Shown: positions 28,445 to 37,861, numbered from the stretch's first letter. The stretch: DNA of 64,000 nucleotides from Arsukibacterium sp. MJ3 (GCF_000987765.1 NZ_LAHP01000006.1:124001-188000), one strand, 5' to 3'. The notes: generated by a model from the letters alone, not told the origin. Numbers and translations: made by a program.

Positions 28445-30298
28445 TTGAAGCTAAACGGATCACAACTGCAACTAGTGAAGGCTAAGGCTCGCCGACTAAC
28501 GACCCTGATCAATAAGTATAAGCAAGCTTATACCGTGCAGGGAGCATTATTACAGCTGTCTGAATTAGCCAGTACCATTAGTGATATGCGTGATTTTTAT
28601 CCCGCTATTCATAAAATGGTATCGGATTTACTGCATGCTGAAAATTTTTATGTCGTGTTGTATGACACCACTACCAAGCAATACCAACTGCAATACTTTT
28701 CGGACGAAAAAGATCAGCAGTATATCAAACAGTTACCTTCAACAGCTTTTTCCAGCGGCCTTACTGGGTTTGTAACTAAAACAGGTAAGCCATTGCTCTG
28801 TGACCAAGAGCAATTTAATACTATGGTTAATAACGGTGATATTCAGGTTCAGGGATCGGAATGTACCCACTGGATGGGGATACCGTTATGGCGTGATGAC
28901 CAGTTCATTGGCGTGATGGCCATTCAAACCTATGATAGCGAATATCGCTATGGCGCTGAAGAGTTGGCGATGTTTATCAGTATAGGTGGCCATACTGTTA
29001 CGGCTTTAGACCGGGTTAAAAGCCGCGAGTTACTGGAGTTAACCGTGCAGGAGCGTACCCAGCAACTGCAACAGATAAACGCATCATTACAAAAAGAAAT
29101 TAAAGAGCGTATTAACGCCGAGCGTCTGCAGGCTGCACTGTATGAAATTTCAGAACTCACTGCCAGCAGCCGTGATATGCAAAGCTTCTACAAGGCAGTA
29201 CATAAAGTATTGTCAGGCCTAATGTCGGCAGATAACTGTTATATTGCCTTGCTAAATGCTGATCAAACTAAGCTGACTTTCCCATTTTACCTTGATCAAT
29301 ATTCGCCACCGGCTCGTGAAAGACCAATCAGTCGTGGCTTTACAGAGTATGTAATTCGTTGTGCTGAGGCGCGTTTAATTACCAGTGATTCTGCTGAAAA
29401 ATTGGCGGCAGAAGGTGAAATTCGCCGTGGTATGGCCGATCCATTGCAGCGAGCCCGCTTATCGTCTTGCTGGTTAGGTGCCCCCTTAATGATCGACCAG
29501 CGGGTTATTGGGGTTATTGCAGTTCAAGCGTATGACAATGCTTACCAGTTCACCGAGCAGGAGTTAAACGTTTTACGTTTTGTTTCTCAGCATATTGGCG
29601 TGGCAATTCAGCGTAAACTAGCTGCAGAAAAACAAAAGCAGCATCAGGAAGAATTAGAGCGCAAAGTATTTGAAAGTACTCGCGAGCTGCGTCAAACCAA
29701 TTTATTTTTACGCTTACAAGTTGAAGAGAGAAAGAAAGCTGAACAAAAATTATTTTATGAAGCTAACCATGATTTGTTAACCGGCCTGGCTAACCGGCAA
29801 ATGTTTCTCGAGCAGTTAAAGCGACAATTTGCCTTGCATAAACGCCAGCCACTGGATGATATGGCAATTCTGTTTCTGGATTTAGACCGTTTTAAACTGA
29901 TTAACGATACGCTTGGCCATCATATTGGTGATGCTTTTTTAATTGAAACCAGTAAGCGGATTTTAAGCGCGGTACGTGAACATGATTTAGCCGCACGACT
30001 CGGTGGCGATGAGTTTGTGGTGTTGTTACAAAACTTGCAGGGTGAGTATGATGCAGAAGATGTGGCGCAGCGTATTATCGAAAAAGTACGCGAGCCTTAT
30101 TACCTGGAGGGGCAACAAGTTAATTCAGGCGTGAGTATTGGTATTGCCCGGATGCACCCGGACTATGGCAACGGCGAGCAGCTACTTCGTGATGCTGATG
30201 CGGCCATGTACCATGCCAAGGCGCTGGGGCGGGGTCGTTATGCCATATTTCAAGCCAGTATGCGCGATCAAATGCTCAAGGCGCTTGGTGGGGAATAA
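28445..30298 (+). CDS. GAF-GAF-GGDEF diguanylate cyclase
   Basis: This 617-residue cytoplasmic protein has two GAF-type sensor domains (about 50-190 and 235-390), each beginning with a similar helix (LSELASTISDMRDFYPAIHKM and ISELTASSRDMQSFYKAVHKV). The two are therefore an internal duplication. Coiled-coil helices link them to a C-terminal GGDEF domain with intact GGDEF near residue 520 and an RxxD inhibitory site (REHD) just upstream. It should make cyclic-di-GMP under feedback control. There is no EAL domain. The start is a TTG at 28445, the only candidate near the start of homology; the Shine-Dalgarno element is weak. Confidence 0.9.
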   Translation: MKLNGSQLQLVKAKARRLTTLINKYKQAYTVQGALLQLSELASTISDMRDFYPAIHKMVSDLLHAENFYVVLYDTTTKQYQLQYFSDEKDQQYIKQLPSTAFSSGLTGFVTKTGKPLLCDQEQFNTMVNNGDIQVQGSECTHWMGIPLWRDDQFIGVMAIQTYDSEYRYGAEELAMFISIGGHTVTALDRVKSRELLELTVQERTQQLQQINASLQKEIKERINAERLQAALYEISELTASSRDMQSFYKAVHKVLSGLMSADNCYIALLNADQTKLTFPFYLDQYSPPARERPISRGFTEYVIRCAEARLITSDSAEKLAAEGEIRRGMADPLQRARLSSCWLGAPLMIDQRVIGVIAVQAYDNAYQFTEQELNVLRFVSQHIGVAIQRKLAAEKQKQHQEELERKVFESTRELRQTNLFLRLQVEERKKAEQKLFYEANHDLLTGLANRQMFLEQLKRQFALHKRQPLDDMAILFLDLDRFKLINDTLGHHIGDAFLIETSKRILSAVREHDLAARLGGDEFVVLLQNLQGEYDAEDVAQRIIEKVREPYYLEGQQVNSGVSIGIARMHPDYGNGEQLLRDADAAMYHAKALGRGRYAIFQASMRDQMLKALGGE

Positions 30299-30326
30299 AT
30301 GACCGCCGGGTACTCAGTAATGCGTG

Positions 30327-32342
30327 TTATTCTTTTTTCAGCAGCTGCCGTAGCCGCTCTAAATGTGCCTGACCCGTTTGCTGACGTTGCTGCTCAGTTT
30401 TAGGTGCCACTGTTTGTTGCCATTTTAGATCGTCTTGCGGTAATTCGTACAAAAAACGGCTGGGCTCTGGCCGTAGTACTTCACCGTATTGCCGGCGCTC
30501 CCGCGCGTAGGTAAAAATAAGCTCGCGCTTAGCCCGGGTTACGCCCACGTAAGCCAACCGCCGTTCTTCCTCAACATTATCTTGATCAATACTGTTTTGG
30601 TGCGGCAATAAGCCCTCTTCCATACCCACCATAAACACGTAAGGAAACTCTAGCCCTTTTGACGCATGCAAGGTGAGTAACTGCACTTGATCGGCATTGT
30701 CTTCCTGCTGCTGGCGCTCCATCATATCGCGCAGAGTAAGCCGGGTAACTACCTCGGGTAAGGTCATGGCGTCATGCTCCTCATCACCCTCAAGCATGGT
30801 GCTAATCCAGCGGTATAGCTCGTTAACATTTTTAAGCGCCATTTCCGCGGCTTTTGGGCTGTTGCTAGTTTCAAATAACCAGGCTTCATAGTGGCTTTGC
30901 CGAATAAGGTCACGCACAGCTTCTGCCGGATCTGCCCGTTTAGCGTTATCGGCTACTTGGTTAATCCAGTGGGCAAATTGTTGTACGGCTTGTTGTGCCC
31001 GCGCCGATAAATGCATGGATAACTCAAGATCACAGCAGGCATCAAACAGGCTAATATTTTTGCTGTTAGCCAAATTGCCAACATGTTGCAGGGTAGCGGC
31101 ACCAATTTCGCGCCGCGGCACATTAATAATTCGAAGCAGTGCATTGTCATCATCCTGATTAACCAGTAGCCGCAAATACGCCATCACATCCTTAATTTCG
31201 CTACGGGCAAAAAAGGAGGTACCGCCAGATATTTTGTAAGGAATGCGGTTGGTTATTAGGGCTTTTTCAAATACCCGGGCCTGGTGGTTACCGCGGTATA
31301 ATAAGGCGTAGTCGCGGTACTCGCTGCGGTTAATAAAGCGGTGCGAAATAATCTCGGCCACTACCTTTTCAGCTTCATCTTCTTCATGTTTACAGGGCAA
31401 CACGCGCAGTGGCACACCATAGCTGTTTTGGCTGAACAGTTTTTTTTCAAATTCATGCGGATTATTAGCAATTAAAATGTTAGCGGCCTTTAAAATGCGC
31501 TCAGCCGAGCGGTAATTTTGCTCTAGCTTAATCACATTTAAGTTGGGGAAATCTTTTTTTAGCAGTGTTAAGTTTTGCGGTCTGGCCCCACGCCACGAAT
31601 AAATAGACTGGTCGTCATCTCCCACCACGGTAAAACGTTGTCGCTCGCCAACCAGCGCTTTTACCAGTTCGTACTGGCTGGTATTGGTATCCTGGTATTC
31701 ATCAACCAGTAAATACTGAATTTTTTGCTGCCATTTTTGCCGCACCTCAATGTTGTGTTGAAACAGCAAGGTTGGGATCAAAATTAAGTCGTCAAAATCC
31801 ACCGCGTTGTAGGCTTTTAACTGGTCACTGTATTGCTGATAATAGTTAGCAAAGCTAATACTTTGCGCATCGCTGGCCAGTTTCAAGGCTAACGCTGGTA
31901 GAGTTAAATCGTTTTTCCAGCTGGATATTTTGCTTTGCAGTGCTTTGAGTAAATCTTTATCGCCCTGAAACTCATTGCCAGTAAGTTCTTTGAATAACGC
32001 CATACTGTCTTGATCATCAAATAAACTGAAACTAGGCTTATAGCCAAGATGACGGTATTCTTTTTTGATGATTTCAAGGCCTAACGTATGAAAGGTAGAA
32101 ATAGTCAGGCCCCGTGTGGCCGTTTTTGGCAACTGAGCCTGAATGCGCTCGCGCATTTCCCGCGCTGCTTTATTGGTAAAGGTTACTGCCGCTATATGCC
32201 GCGCCGGTAGCTGACACTGTTGAATTAAGTAAGCAATTTTATTGATAATAACTCGGGTTTTGCCACTGCCGGCGCCTGCCAGCACCAAGCAGGGCCCGGC
32301 AATAAATGTTACAGCGGCGTTTTGTTGCGAATTTAACTGCAT
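30327..32342 (-). CDS. rep: ATP-dependent DNA helicase Rep
   Basis: Rep is a superfamily 1A 3'-5' helicase that clears proteins ahead of the replication fork and helps restart. The 671-residue protein (E. coli 673) shows Walker A AGAGSGKT at 22-29, motif [10 protein letters not shown], motif [16 protein letters not shown], motif IV LEQNYRS, motif [15 protein letters not shown] and motif [13 protein letters not shown]. It converges with the GGDEF gene and diverges from ubiK. Confidence 0.97.
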   Translation of the reverse strand: MQLNSQQNAAVTFIAGPCLVLAGAGSGKTRVIINKIAYLIQQCQLPARHIAAVTFTNKAAREMRERIQAQLPKTATRGLTISTFHTLGLEIIKKEYRHLGYKPSFSLFDDQDSMALFKELTGNEFQGDKDLLKALQSKISSWKNDLTLPALALKLASDAQSISFANYYQQYSDQLKAYNAVDFDDLILIPTLLFQHNIEVRQKWQQKIQYLLVDEYQDTNTSQYELVKALVGERQRFTVVGDDDQSIYSWRGARPQNLTLLKKDFPNLNVIKLEQNYRSAERILKAANILIANNPHEFEKKLFSQNSYGVPLRVLPCKHEEDEAEKVVAEIISHRFINRSEYRDYALLYRGNHQARVFEKALITNRIPYKISGGTSFFARSEIKDVMAYLRLLVNQDDDNALLRIINVPRREIGAATLQHVGNLANSKNISLFDACCDLELSMHLSARAQQAVQQFAHWINQVADNAKRADPAEAVRDLIRQSHYEAWLFETSNSPKAAEMALKNVNELYRWISTMLEGDEEHDAMTLPEVVTRLTLRDMMERQQQEDNADQVQLLTLHASKGLEFPYVFMVGMEEGLLPHQNSIDQDNVEEERRLAYVGVTRAKRELIFTYARERRQYGEVLRPEPSRFLYELPQDDLKWQQTVAPKTEQQRQQTGQAHLERLRQLLKKE

Positions 32343-32466
32343 AACCTATACCTTGCCTCAGGGTAGGCATTGTAACCAAAATTTGCGTTAAATAGCATTC
32401 GCCTTCTGTATTTATCTCCGTAGAATAGAGCAATACCCTGGCAAAACCCTGTAAATGGAGAGAATG

Positions 32467-32754
32467 ATGTTAGACCCAAAAAAAATTGAAGATATTGCCA
32501 AGCAAATAGGTAATGCGTTGCCACCGCAATTAAAACAGTTTGCTGATGATGCCGAAGCCAAAGTAAAGCAAGTGCTGCAACAAAAACTGGCAAACCTAGA
32601 TTTTGTTAGCCGGGATGAATTTGATGTGCAGCGTCAGGTATTGTTGCGTACCCGCGAAAAGCTAGAGCAGCTGGAGTTACAAGTTGCCGCTTTGCTGGCA
32701 CAAAAAGTAACTGCTGACTCGCAAACCGATTTGCCAACGGCTGATCAGCAGTAA
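32467..32754 (+). CDS. ubiK: Ubiquinone biosynthesis accessory factor UbiK
   Basis: This is a short protein of about 95 residues that assists the UbiJ-associated ubiquinone synthesis complex; the family was formerly YqiC or BMFP. It starts MLDPKKIEDIAKQIGN and has the family core SRDEFDVQRQVLLRTREKL followed by a C-terminal coiled coil. The start at 32467 is chosen over an ATG four codons upstream, because GGAGAG precedes it and it aligns with the E. coli N-terminus (MIDPKKIEQIA). It diverges from rep. Confidence 0.92.
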   Translation: MLDPKKIEDIAKQIGNALPPQLKQFADDAEAKVKQVLQQKLANLDFVSRDEFDVQRQVLLRTREKLEQLELQVAALLAQKVTADSQTDLPTADQQ

Positions 32755-32827
32755 AGAAATAAGGCATGTTGGCGATTGCCGGCGGTACGTTAGCCGGCCG
32801 CTTGGCAGATAAAAACCTCTGATTAAT

Positions 32828-34114
32828 TTATTTCAGTGCAGTATCCGGGCTATTGGTATCCTCCTCTGGGAATACCGGTTTATGCTCTGCTACCCACTGC
32901 TCATCCTGGCGTGGGTCCATTTGGGCAAGTGATGCACCTGAGGCCGCTGGCATAGCCACAAATACACTTAAGTTTTCATTAGCAATACGCTCTGCACTTA
33001 ATGCATAGCCACCTAATATCAGGCCCGCCACGGCCAGCACAGCAAAAAACAGGGCGCCAGACAGGCCTAATACCGCCCCTAGTATTAATGGCGCTAAAAA
33101 AGAGCCTATGCCATAGGCAAACAACAAACTGCGGCTAATTTCAACCAGGTCTTTGTTGTCGTCCAGCCTGTCGTTAGCACGTGCCATACTTAGCGGATAA
33201 ATACTAAACAGGCTCATGCCTAATAAAAACCCTAACACATAAAACAGCCAAATTTGCGTGGCAAAAAGCGCCAGTAACACGCACATTGCAAAACTAAATA
33301 AACCAGCCCATGCCAATAACTTGCGCCGGCCATAGCGATCAGACAGTATGCCAACCGGCCACTGTGCCAGCAGGCCACCTAAAATGCTAATTGCCATAAA
33401 CAACGCCACTACGGATTGCTGGGCAAACACATTCAACACATACACCGGCATCATGGTGTAAAACCCGCCCACAAAAAAACCACCAATAATGCTGCCCACC
33501 AGCGCCAGTGGTGCAATGTGTAATACCTTGGGTAAACTGTAGCGCTCAAATGGTTTTAACACCGGTTGGGTAATTCGGGTAATGGCCACTAAAAATAAAG
33601 CCGCCAGCACCAGCATAGACCCCAAAACAAACACCACATGCGAGCCGACGTTTAAATTTAAAATTAGTTGGCCCAAGGCCGTCGCCATAAAAAACACCAC
33701 GGTGTATACCGCCAAAATCCGGCCACGGTCGTGCGAGCTGCTTTTTTCATTTAACCAGCTCTCCAGTACAATCAGCAGCGCATAAAAGGCAAAGCCAGAC
33801 ACCAGGCGTAAACCCGCCCAAAACCACGGGTCATAATGTAAAGTGTGACCCAGAAACGCCATCACCATTACGGCAGAAAAAGCCGAAAAGCTGCGGGCGT
33901 GGCCGGCTGACACAATGAGCTTTTGGCTAAACACCGCTGCCAGTAAGGCGCCCAGAAAAAACGCCGAGTTAATCACCCCAATGGCCATTTCTGACAAACC
34001 GGCTTGCTTTAAATACACGCCAATATAGGTCATTAACATGCCATAGCCGGTAGCCAGCAAGGCAATAGAGATAAACAACGATGAAATAGGTAACAACGCC
34101 TGCCTGAAAAACAC
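32828..34114 (-). CDS. MFS transporter, YcaD-like
   Basis: This is a 428-residue inner-membrane transporter with about 12 hydrophobic segments, LSDRYGRRKLL as the loop motif, and a cytoplasmic C-terminal tail of about 40 residues. The pattern (GYGMLMTYIGVYLKQAGLS at the start, LNEKSSSHDRGRILAVYT in the middle) resembles the YcaD group of MFS proteins, whose substrates are unknown. No partner gene is adjacent. Confidence 0.8.
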   Translation of the reverse strand: MFFRQALLPISSLFISIALLATGYGMLMTYIGVYLKQAGLSEMAIGVINSAFFLGALLAAVFSQKLIVSAGHARSFSAFSAVMVMAFLGHTLHYDPWFWAGLRLVSGFAFYALLIVLESWLNEKSSSHDRGRILAVYTVVFFMATALGQLILNLNVGSHVVFVLGSMLVLAALFLVAITRITQPVLKPFERYSLPKVLHIAPLALVGSIIGGFFVGGFYTMMPVYVLNVFAQQSVVALFMAISILGGLLAQWPVGILSDRYGRRKLLAWAGLFSFAMCVLLALFATQIWLFYVLGFLLGMSLFSIYPLSMARANDRLDDNKDLVEISRSLLFAYGIGSFLAPLILGAVLGLSGALFFAVLAVAGLILGGYALSAERIANENLSVFVAMPAASGASLAQMDPRQDEQWVAEHKPVFPEEDTNSPDTALK

Positions 34115-34348
34115 CAGCCTACTCCCCTTTAATAAAACAATAACTTAACCATAGTGTGAGTTAATTACCCAAGCAAGTAATAAAATCAGCTTACTAAGCG
34201 TATACAAATGGTGGTTAGACTTTTGGCTAGTCGCAAGACTTGTAAGGTTGCCAGAGCCTGATGTCACTGACGCTATTGATCGAATGGTTTTGGGTGTAAA
34301 GCTTACATGTCATTTGATAAGTTTTTAAATAGTGCTGCTTTAACGCGG

Positions 34349-34384
34349 CCACAAAAAAGCCAGTATTTTGCTGGGCTTTTGTGG
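34349..34384 (-). terminator. Terminator hairpin downstream of the broken lipoprotein gene
   Basis: CCACAAAAGCCCAG pairs with CTGGCTTTTTTGTGG with one bulge. It lies just past the stop codon of the frameshifted lipoprotein gene on the minus strand. The T6 run lies inside the outer part of the stem. Confidence 0.55.
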
Positions 34385-34405
34385 CTTTGAAGCGTGCTAG
34401 TTGGC

Positions 34406-34641
34406 TTAAGGGAACACGGCCTTAGTTAGCAGCCAATCGCCATCATTGCGTTGAAAAAAGGCCAGATGACTTTTGGTTTCAAATAACATTAGATTATCGT
34501 GCTGGCTAACTTTGGTGTCTGGGTCAAAAGGCGAAAGCATAGCGTCAAAATGGCGCTGAGTGGCTTTTTATCAATTTCCAGTCCGCTACATGAAAACACC
34601 GCCAACGCCAACACAATAGATAATAGAACTCTAATCAACAT
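34406..34641 (-). pseudogene. Small lipoprotein gene broken by a one-base frameshift
   Basis: From the ATG at 34641 the frame encodes a lipoprotein signal (MLIRVLLSIVLALAVFSCSG; the C follows a lipobox-like AVFS) up to GLEIDKK, and then loses sense. From the next codon on, another frame encodes a coherent sequence (RHFDAMLSPFDPDTKVSQHD, then ...HLAFFQRNDGDWLLTKAVFP) up to a TAA at 34406. Adding one A to the AAAAA run near 34570 would join the two parts into about 78 residues. It is either a recent mutation or a sequencing error in the homopolymer. I do not recognise the family. The remaining gap between the MFS gene and 34791 shows nothing else. Confidence 0.65.
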
Positions 34642-34790
34642 AAACTAAGCTGCGCTTTCTTTGGTTATACCATCCCCAACTTACTAGCAGCTGTAGCGAT
34701 TGTGTAATTTATGCATATTATATTAATAAAATATTTATTAATAGTTATTTTAAGTTACCATTACCACTTTTGACAGCAAAGGAAAGAGCT

Positions 34791-35246
34791 ATGGTAAAGG
34801 TACATATTTGGTTAAGGGATGAACAGCATGTAGGGCACGCCGCATTATCTATTAAAAATACTTATGTTAGTTTCTGGCCAGATGGCACCGCGACCAAGAA
34901 AGATCTTAAAATAAAACGCAGTCATCCAGGCACGTATATGACAAGTTTGCTGGACGATATTCAGAACGAGAGCGGCCGGGCTCCGATAACAATAGAAATT
35001 GATAGACTTGATGAAGACAAGATGTTGAACTGTATTGAGCAATTAAGAATTAAAATACCGAGATACCAAATTGCGCGCAATAATTGCTCTCATATCATCG
35101 TCAGAGTATTAGTTGCAGGTGCAAATAAAACGCCATCGTTTATGCCCCATGCTGGCGAGTATGCAAAAATAGGCCGGATAGTTGGTTATGGTGTCTGGAC
35201 GCCAGCAAATGTGATGCGATACGCCAATGAATTGAGGAATTCATGA
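34791..35246 (+). CDS. Putative papain-like (circularly permuted NlpC/P60-type) hydrolase
   Basis: This is a 151-residue cytoplasmic protein without a signal peptide. A histidine in VGHAALSI (His16), followed by a strand (YVSFWPDG), comes before a cysteine in ARNNCSH (Cys99). In permuted papain-like enzymes the His likewise precedes the Cys, which supports a thiol hydrolase fold. The substrate is unknown. The ATG at 34791 with GGAAAG upstream is preferred over a TTG seven codons earlier. The stop overlaps the start of the next gene by four bases (ATGA), so the two are cotranslated. The family assignment is inference from motifs only. Confidence 0.55.
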   Translation: MVKVHIWLRDEQHVGHAALSIKNTYVSFWPDGTATKKDLKIKRSHPGTYMTSLLDDIQNESGRAPITIEIDRLDEDKMLNCIEQLRIKIPRYQIARNNCSHIIVRVLVAGANKTPSFMPHAGEYAKIGRIVGYGVWTPANVMRYANELRNS

Positions 35247-36160
35247 AGATTTTCTATCACGAGAGCTACAATATTAATATTGGCTTGCTGAAGTTTATCC
35301 ATCCTTTTGATGGTATGAAATTTGGCAAGGTTGCAGCTCAGGTACAGCAAGAGAGTCTTGCTGAAATTGTTTGTCCTCAGTCATACATTTCAGACTTCGC
35401 CATTAATGAATTTTTAGACGCACTACTGTGTAAATTGGTGTTGCACAAACGACCGGTGCTTGAAGCGCTGGAAGCGCCCTATCTGCCGTTGATCCCTTAT
35501 TCATGGCTGCAAAAGCGAGTATTAATACCTATGCGCTGGGGTGTTGCGGGTACTCTGGACGCAGCTAAGTCAGCATTAAAAGGAAATGACTCTTGGAATT
35601 TAGCCGGTGGCTACCACCATGCCAGCGCGCATAGTATGGAAGGCTTCTGTATTTATAACGATATTGGCATTAGCTATCAGCAACTGCTGGCAAGTGGTGA
35701 ACTTACCGCAGATGACAAAATACTGATTATCGATATCGACGCCCACCACGGTAATGGTAATGCCCGCACCTTTCACGACAACAGCAACGTAACCCTGCTT
35801 GATGTTTACAACGCAGATATCTACCCCAATACCCCTGTTAGCCGGCAAAGAGTCGATATTGCGGTGCCGCTGCCAATGGGTACCGATGGCGAGTTGTATT
35901 TGAATAAACTTAACACTGCACTGCAGCAGCTTAGCAGCGGCTACAAACTGGCCTTTGTGGTGGCGGGTACTGATGTGCTGGCAACCGATCCGCTGGGTGG
36001 TTTAAAGCTGAGTATTGCAGATGTCGCACAAAGCCATAAACGGGTGTACCAGCGTTTAAAAGTACTGAATATTCCAACGGTATTTTTAGGTGGCGGCGGC
36101 TATGGCAAAGATAGTGCCGCGGCAATAATCGCAGGAATTAAAGCGGTGTCTGACCGCTAG
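35243..36160 (+). CDS. Histone deacetylase family protein (class II-like)
   Basis: This is a 305-residue member of the arginase/deacetylase fold, probably a zinc-dependent amide hydrolase acting on acetylated amines, polyamines or lysines. The active-site motifs are GGYHHA (charge-relay His), FCIYNDIGIS, DIDAHHGNG (zinc Asp and His), AGTDVLATDPLGGLKLS (second zinc Asp) and GGGGYG with the catalytic-type Tyr. It is coupled by a 4-base overlap to the upstream papain-like gene. Repeats and foreign DNA begin a few bases past its stop codon. Confidence 0.88.
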   Translation: MKIFYHESYNINIGLLKFIHPFDGMKFGKVAAQVQQESLAEIVCPQSYISDFAINEFLDALLCKLVLHKRPVLEALEAPYLPLIPYSWLQKRVLIPMRWGVAGTLDAAKSALKGNDSWNLAGGYHHASAHSMEGFCIYNDIGISYQQLLASGELTADDKILIIDIDAHHGNGNARTFHDNSNVTLLDVYNADIYPNTPVSRQRVDIAVPLPMGTDGELYLNKLNTALQQLSSGYKLAFVVAGTDVLATDPLGGLKLSIADVAQSHKRVYQRLKVLNIPTVFLGGGGYGKDSAAAIIAGIKAVSDR

Positions 36161-36166
36161 AAATCA

Positions 36167-36206
36167 ACGCAGAAAATAGGACAGGCACGCAGAAAATAGG
36201 ACAGGC
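36167..36206. repeat. Tandem 20-bp direct repeat at the left edge of the foreign segment
   Basis: The unit ACGCAGAAAATAGGACAGGC occurs twice with no gap and is followed by a partial third copy (ACAGCAGAAA). It begins six bases past the deacetylase stop codon, exactly where base composition changes to GC-rich. AGGACAGGC-type short repeats occur next to REP-associated transposase genes in related bacteria, but no transposase is present here. Confidence 0.8.
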
Positions 36207-36364
36207 ACAGCAGAAATGCATTCACGCACAGATGCCGGGAACACCGGACGCCCCATTCTCAGGCACTCCGGTTCCGATGCGGCTTGATGGCCGATTTCTG
36301 GTTCGTAACGACCTTGTCGAAATCGGTGTTCGTCCCGAGCAGACCAACCCATGAAGGAAATGCT

Positions 36365-37225
36365 ATGGAAATTCTGAAAGGGATCGTCATCGCGCTGGTT
36401 GCGATGGCTGCTATATATGGAGGGCTCGTCACCTTTGGCGCATGGCGATGGAGCGTTGCCACAGGCGCCCTGATCACGCGACTGGACGCAGGCGATACTT
36501 CGGGTCATACCCAGCGCTATGACGCGCGCGAGATTGCGGACCTTCCCGCGCCGGTTCGCCGCTATTTCGAACTGGCGCTGACCGATGGCCAGCCGATCAT
36601 CCGGGCATCCGACGCCGCGATGACCGGCACGTTCAACATGAGCCTTGATGTCCCGCAGTGGAAGCCTTTCTCCTCGCAGCAGCGCGTTGTCACACATCGT
36701 CCGGGCTTTGTCTGGAATGCGCGGATCATGCTTTTTTCTGGGTTTCCCGTCCGGGTGCACGACGCCTATGTGGCCGGAACCGGCATCCTGTCGCCCTCGA
36801 TTTTTGGGCTCTTCTCCATGGGAAACATCTCCGGCACGGGCGAGCCCGCGCGAGGCGAACTGATGCGCTGGTTTGCGGAATGCGCATGGTATCCGACAGC
36901 ACTTTTGCCCAGTCAGGGCATCGAATGGCAGGCGGTGGATGCGACCTCGGCACAAGCCTCGATGACTGATGGACCCATCCGGCTGACAATGCTCTTCCGC
37001 TTTGGCGATGACGGGCTGATTTCCAGCATTCATGCAGATGCGCGTGGCGCGCTGGTTGCTGGCCAGACCATGATGATGCCGTGGGAGGGTCGGTTCAGCG
37101 ATTACCGCCGTCAGGACGGCATGCTGATCCCCTTTTACGGTGAGGTTGCCTGGATCACGCCGCAGGGCGAAAAGCCCTATTTTCGTGGAACGGTCACGCA
37201 GATGACCTATCGGTTCGTGGATTAG
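36365..37225 (+). CDS. DUF6920/DUF6544 family membrane protein, horizontally acquired
   Basis: This 286-residue protein has one N-terminal transmembrane helix (MEILKGIVIALVAMAAIYGG) and then a soluble part with LPAPVRRYFELALTDGQP and RMTYRF-like closing strands, the pattern of the DUF6920 (earlier DUF6544) family; its function is unknown. The start at 36365 follows AAGGAAATGCT; a longer frame from 36284 lacks such support. The codons are strongly biased to G or C at third positions, unlike the A/T-tolerant neighbours, and resemble alphaproteobacterial genes. Repeats flank the segment on both sides. It is probably an acquired cassette. Confidence 0.75.
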   Translation: MEILKGIVIALVAMAAIYGGLVTFGAWRWSVATGALITRLDAGDTSGHTQRYDAREIADLPAPVRRYFELALTDGQPIIRASDAAMTGTFNMSLDVPQWKPFSSQQRVVTHRPGFVWNARIMLFSGFPVRVHDAYVAGTGILSPSIFGLFSMGNISGTGEPARGELMRWFAECAWYPTALLPSQGIEWQAVDATSAQASMTDGPIRLTMLFRFGDDGLISSIHADARGALVAGQTMMMPWEGRFSDYRRQDGMLIPFYGEVAWITPQGEKPYFRGTVTQMTYRFVD

Positions 37226-37233
37226 ACAACGGT

Positions 37234-37497
37234 GTGAATGAGCTGGCGCTGGATGCGCCTTCATTCTCTCTGTTCGGGGGAGGTCATGGTTGCCGAAATA
37301 GGCAATGTGCTGTACCCACTGTCATCGGTAACCGGCTTTGGCGGCACACAATACATGCGTTCATATCAATCATCGGCTACGTGATCCTGTTCGGCGCTCT
37401 GGGCTTTATCCTTGGCTCTTTGGCGGCCAAAATGACTATGATGCTTGTGGAATTCCGGACGCCGGGCGACATGGCGGGGATGAAAAAAACACATTGA
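37234..37497 (+). CDS. Hypothetical small membrane protein in the foreign segment
   Basis: The frame opens with GTG eight bases after the DUF6920 stop and codes for 87 residues. Only the part from about residue 40 looks protein-like: a transmembrane helix (FISIIGYVILFGALGFILGS) followed by a basic tail. The first 40 residues look non-coding, so the gene may be a fragment joined to its upstream DNA, or may begin later. Composition is that of the foreign segment. No family is recognised. Confidence 0.35.
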   Translation: MNELALDAPSFSLFGGGHGCRNRQCAVPTVIGNRLWRHTIHAFISIIGYVILFGALGFILGSLAAKMTMMLVEFRTPGDMAGMKKTH

Positions 37498-37517
37498 TTT
37501 TTTCTAATAAAACAAGC

Positions 37518-37595
37518 AATATTAGGGTCAATATTAGGGTCAGAACAAAATTAAATAGTCTAAGCTGATTTTAATTTTGTTCTGACCCTAATATT
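37518..37595. repeat. 26-bp perfect inverted repeat with a 12-bp tandem duplication
   Basis: The arms 37530-37555 and 37570-37595 (AATATTAGGGTCAGAACAAA... and its complement) are perfectly complementary over 26 bp around a 14-base spacer. The first 12 bases are duplicated in tandem at 37518-37529. The structure lies 20 bases past the last foreign reading frame and marks the right edge of the GC-rich segment. It would fold as a very stable hairpin. It may be the end of a mobile cassette or a solitary MITE-like element; no transposase is nearby. Confidence 0.8.
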
Positions 37596-37791
37596 CTGTA
37601 TTCTGCTATTAATTTTAGTAAAGTGGCAGCGAACGGTACTGTTTTATCAAGAATGATTGATCATATAAATCTGCTGCTTAGACCAAAAGGTGATCAGCAG
37701 TTTTTACACAGCCTGCGCTCATAGCAGTCATTTGCTGTCGGTGGATAATTCTTGCAATGGTACTCTGGTGAACGTGAATTTACCGTTACTT

Positions 37792-37822
37792 AAAAAGCAA
37801 AAGCCAGCATTACACTGGCTTT
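37792..37822 (-). terminator. Intrinsic terminator after the SPFH gene
   Basis: On the minus strand an 8-bp stem (AAAGCCAG with CTGGCTTT) is followed by TTGCTTTTT. It lies about 40 bases past the stop and ends the nfeD-SPFH operon. The interval from 37596 to here shows no gene. Confidence 0.75.
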
Positions 37823-37861
37823 ATTGGTTATTTACTTAACCCATTTACAGCAACCGGGTTT

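Noticed and set aside
36284-36364. Extended N-terminus of the DUF6920 gene from 36284
   Set aside because: The extra 27 residues would precede the membrane helix, and AAGGA stands before the ATG at 36365.
37277-37384. Short frame starting MVAEIGNVLYPLSS in the foreign segment
   Set aside because: It stops after about 35 codons with no family match. It may be a fragment of an alien gene but cannot be supported.
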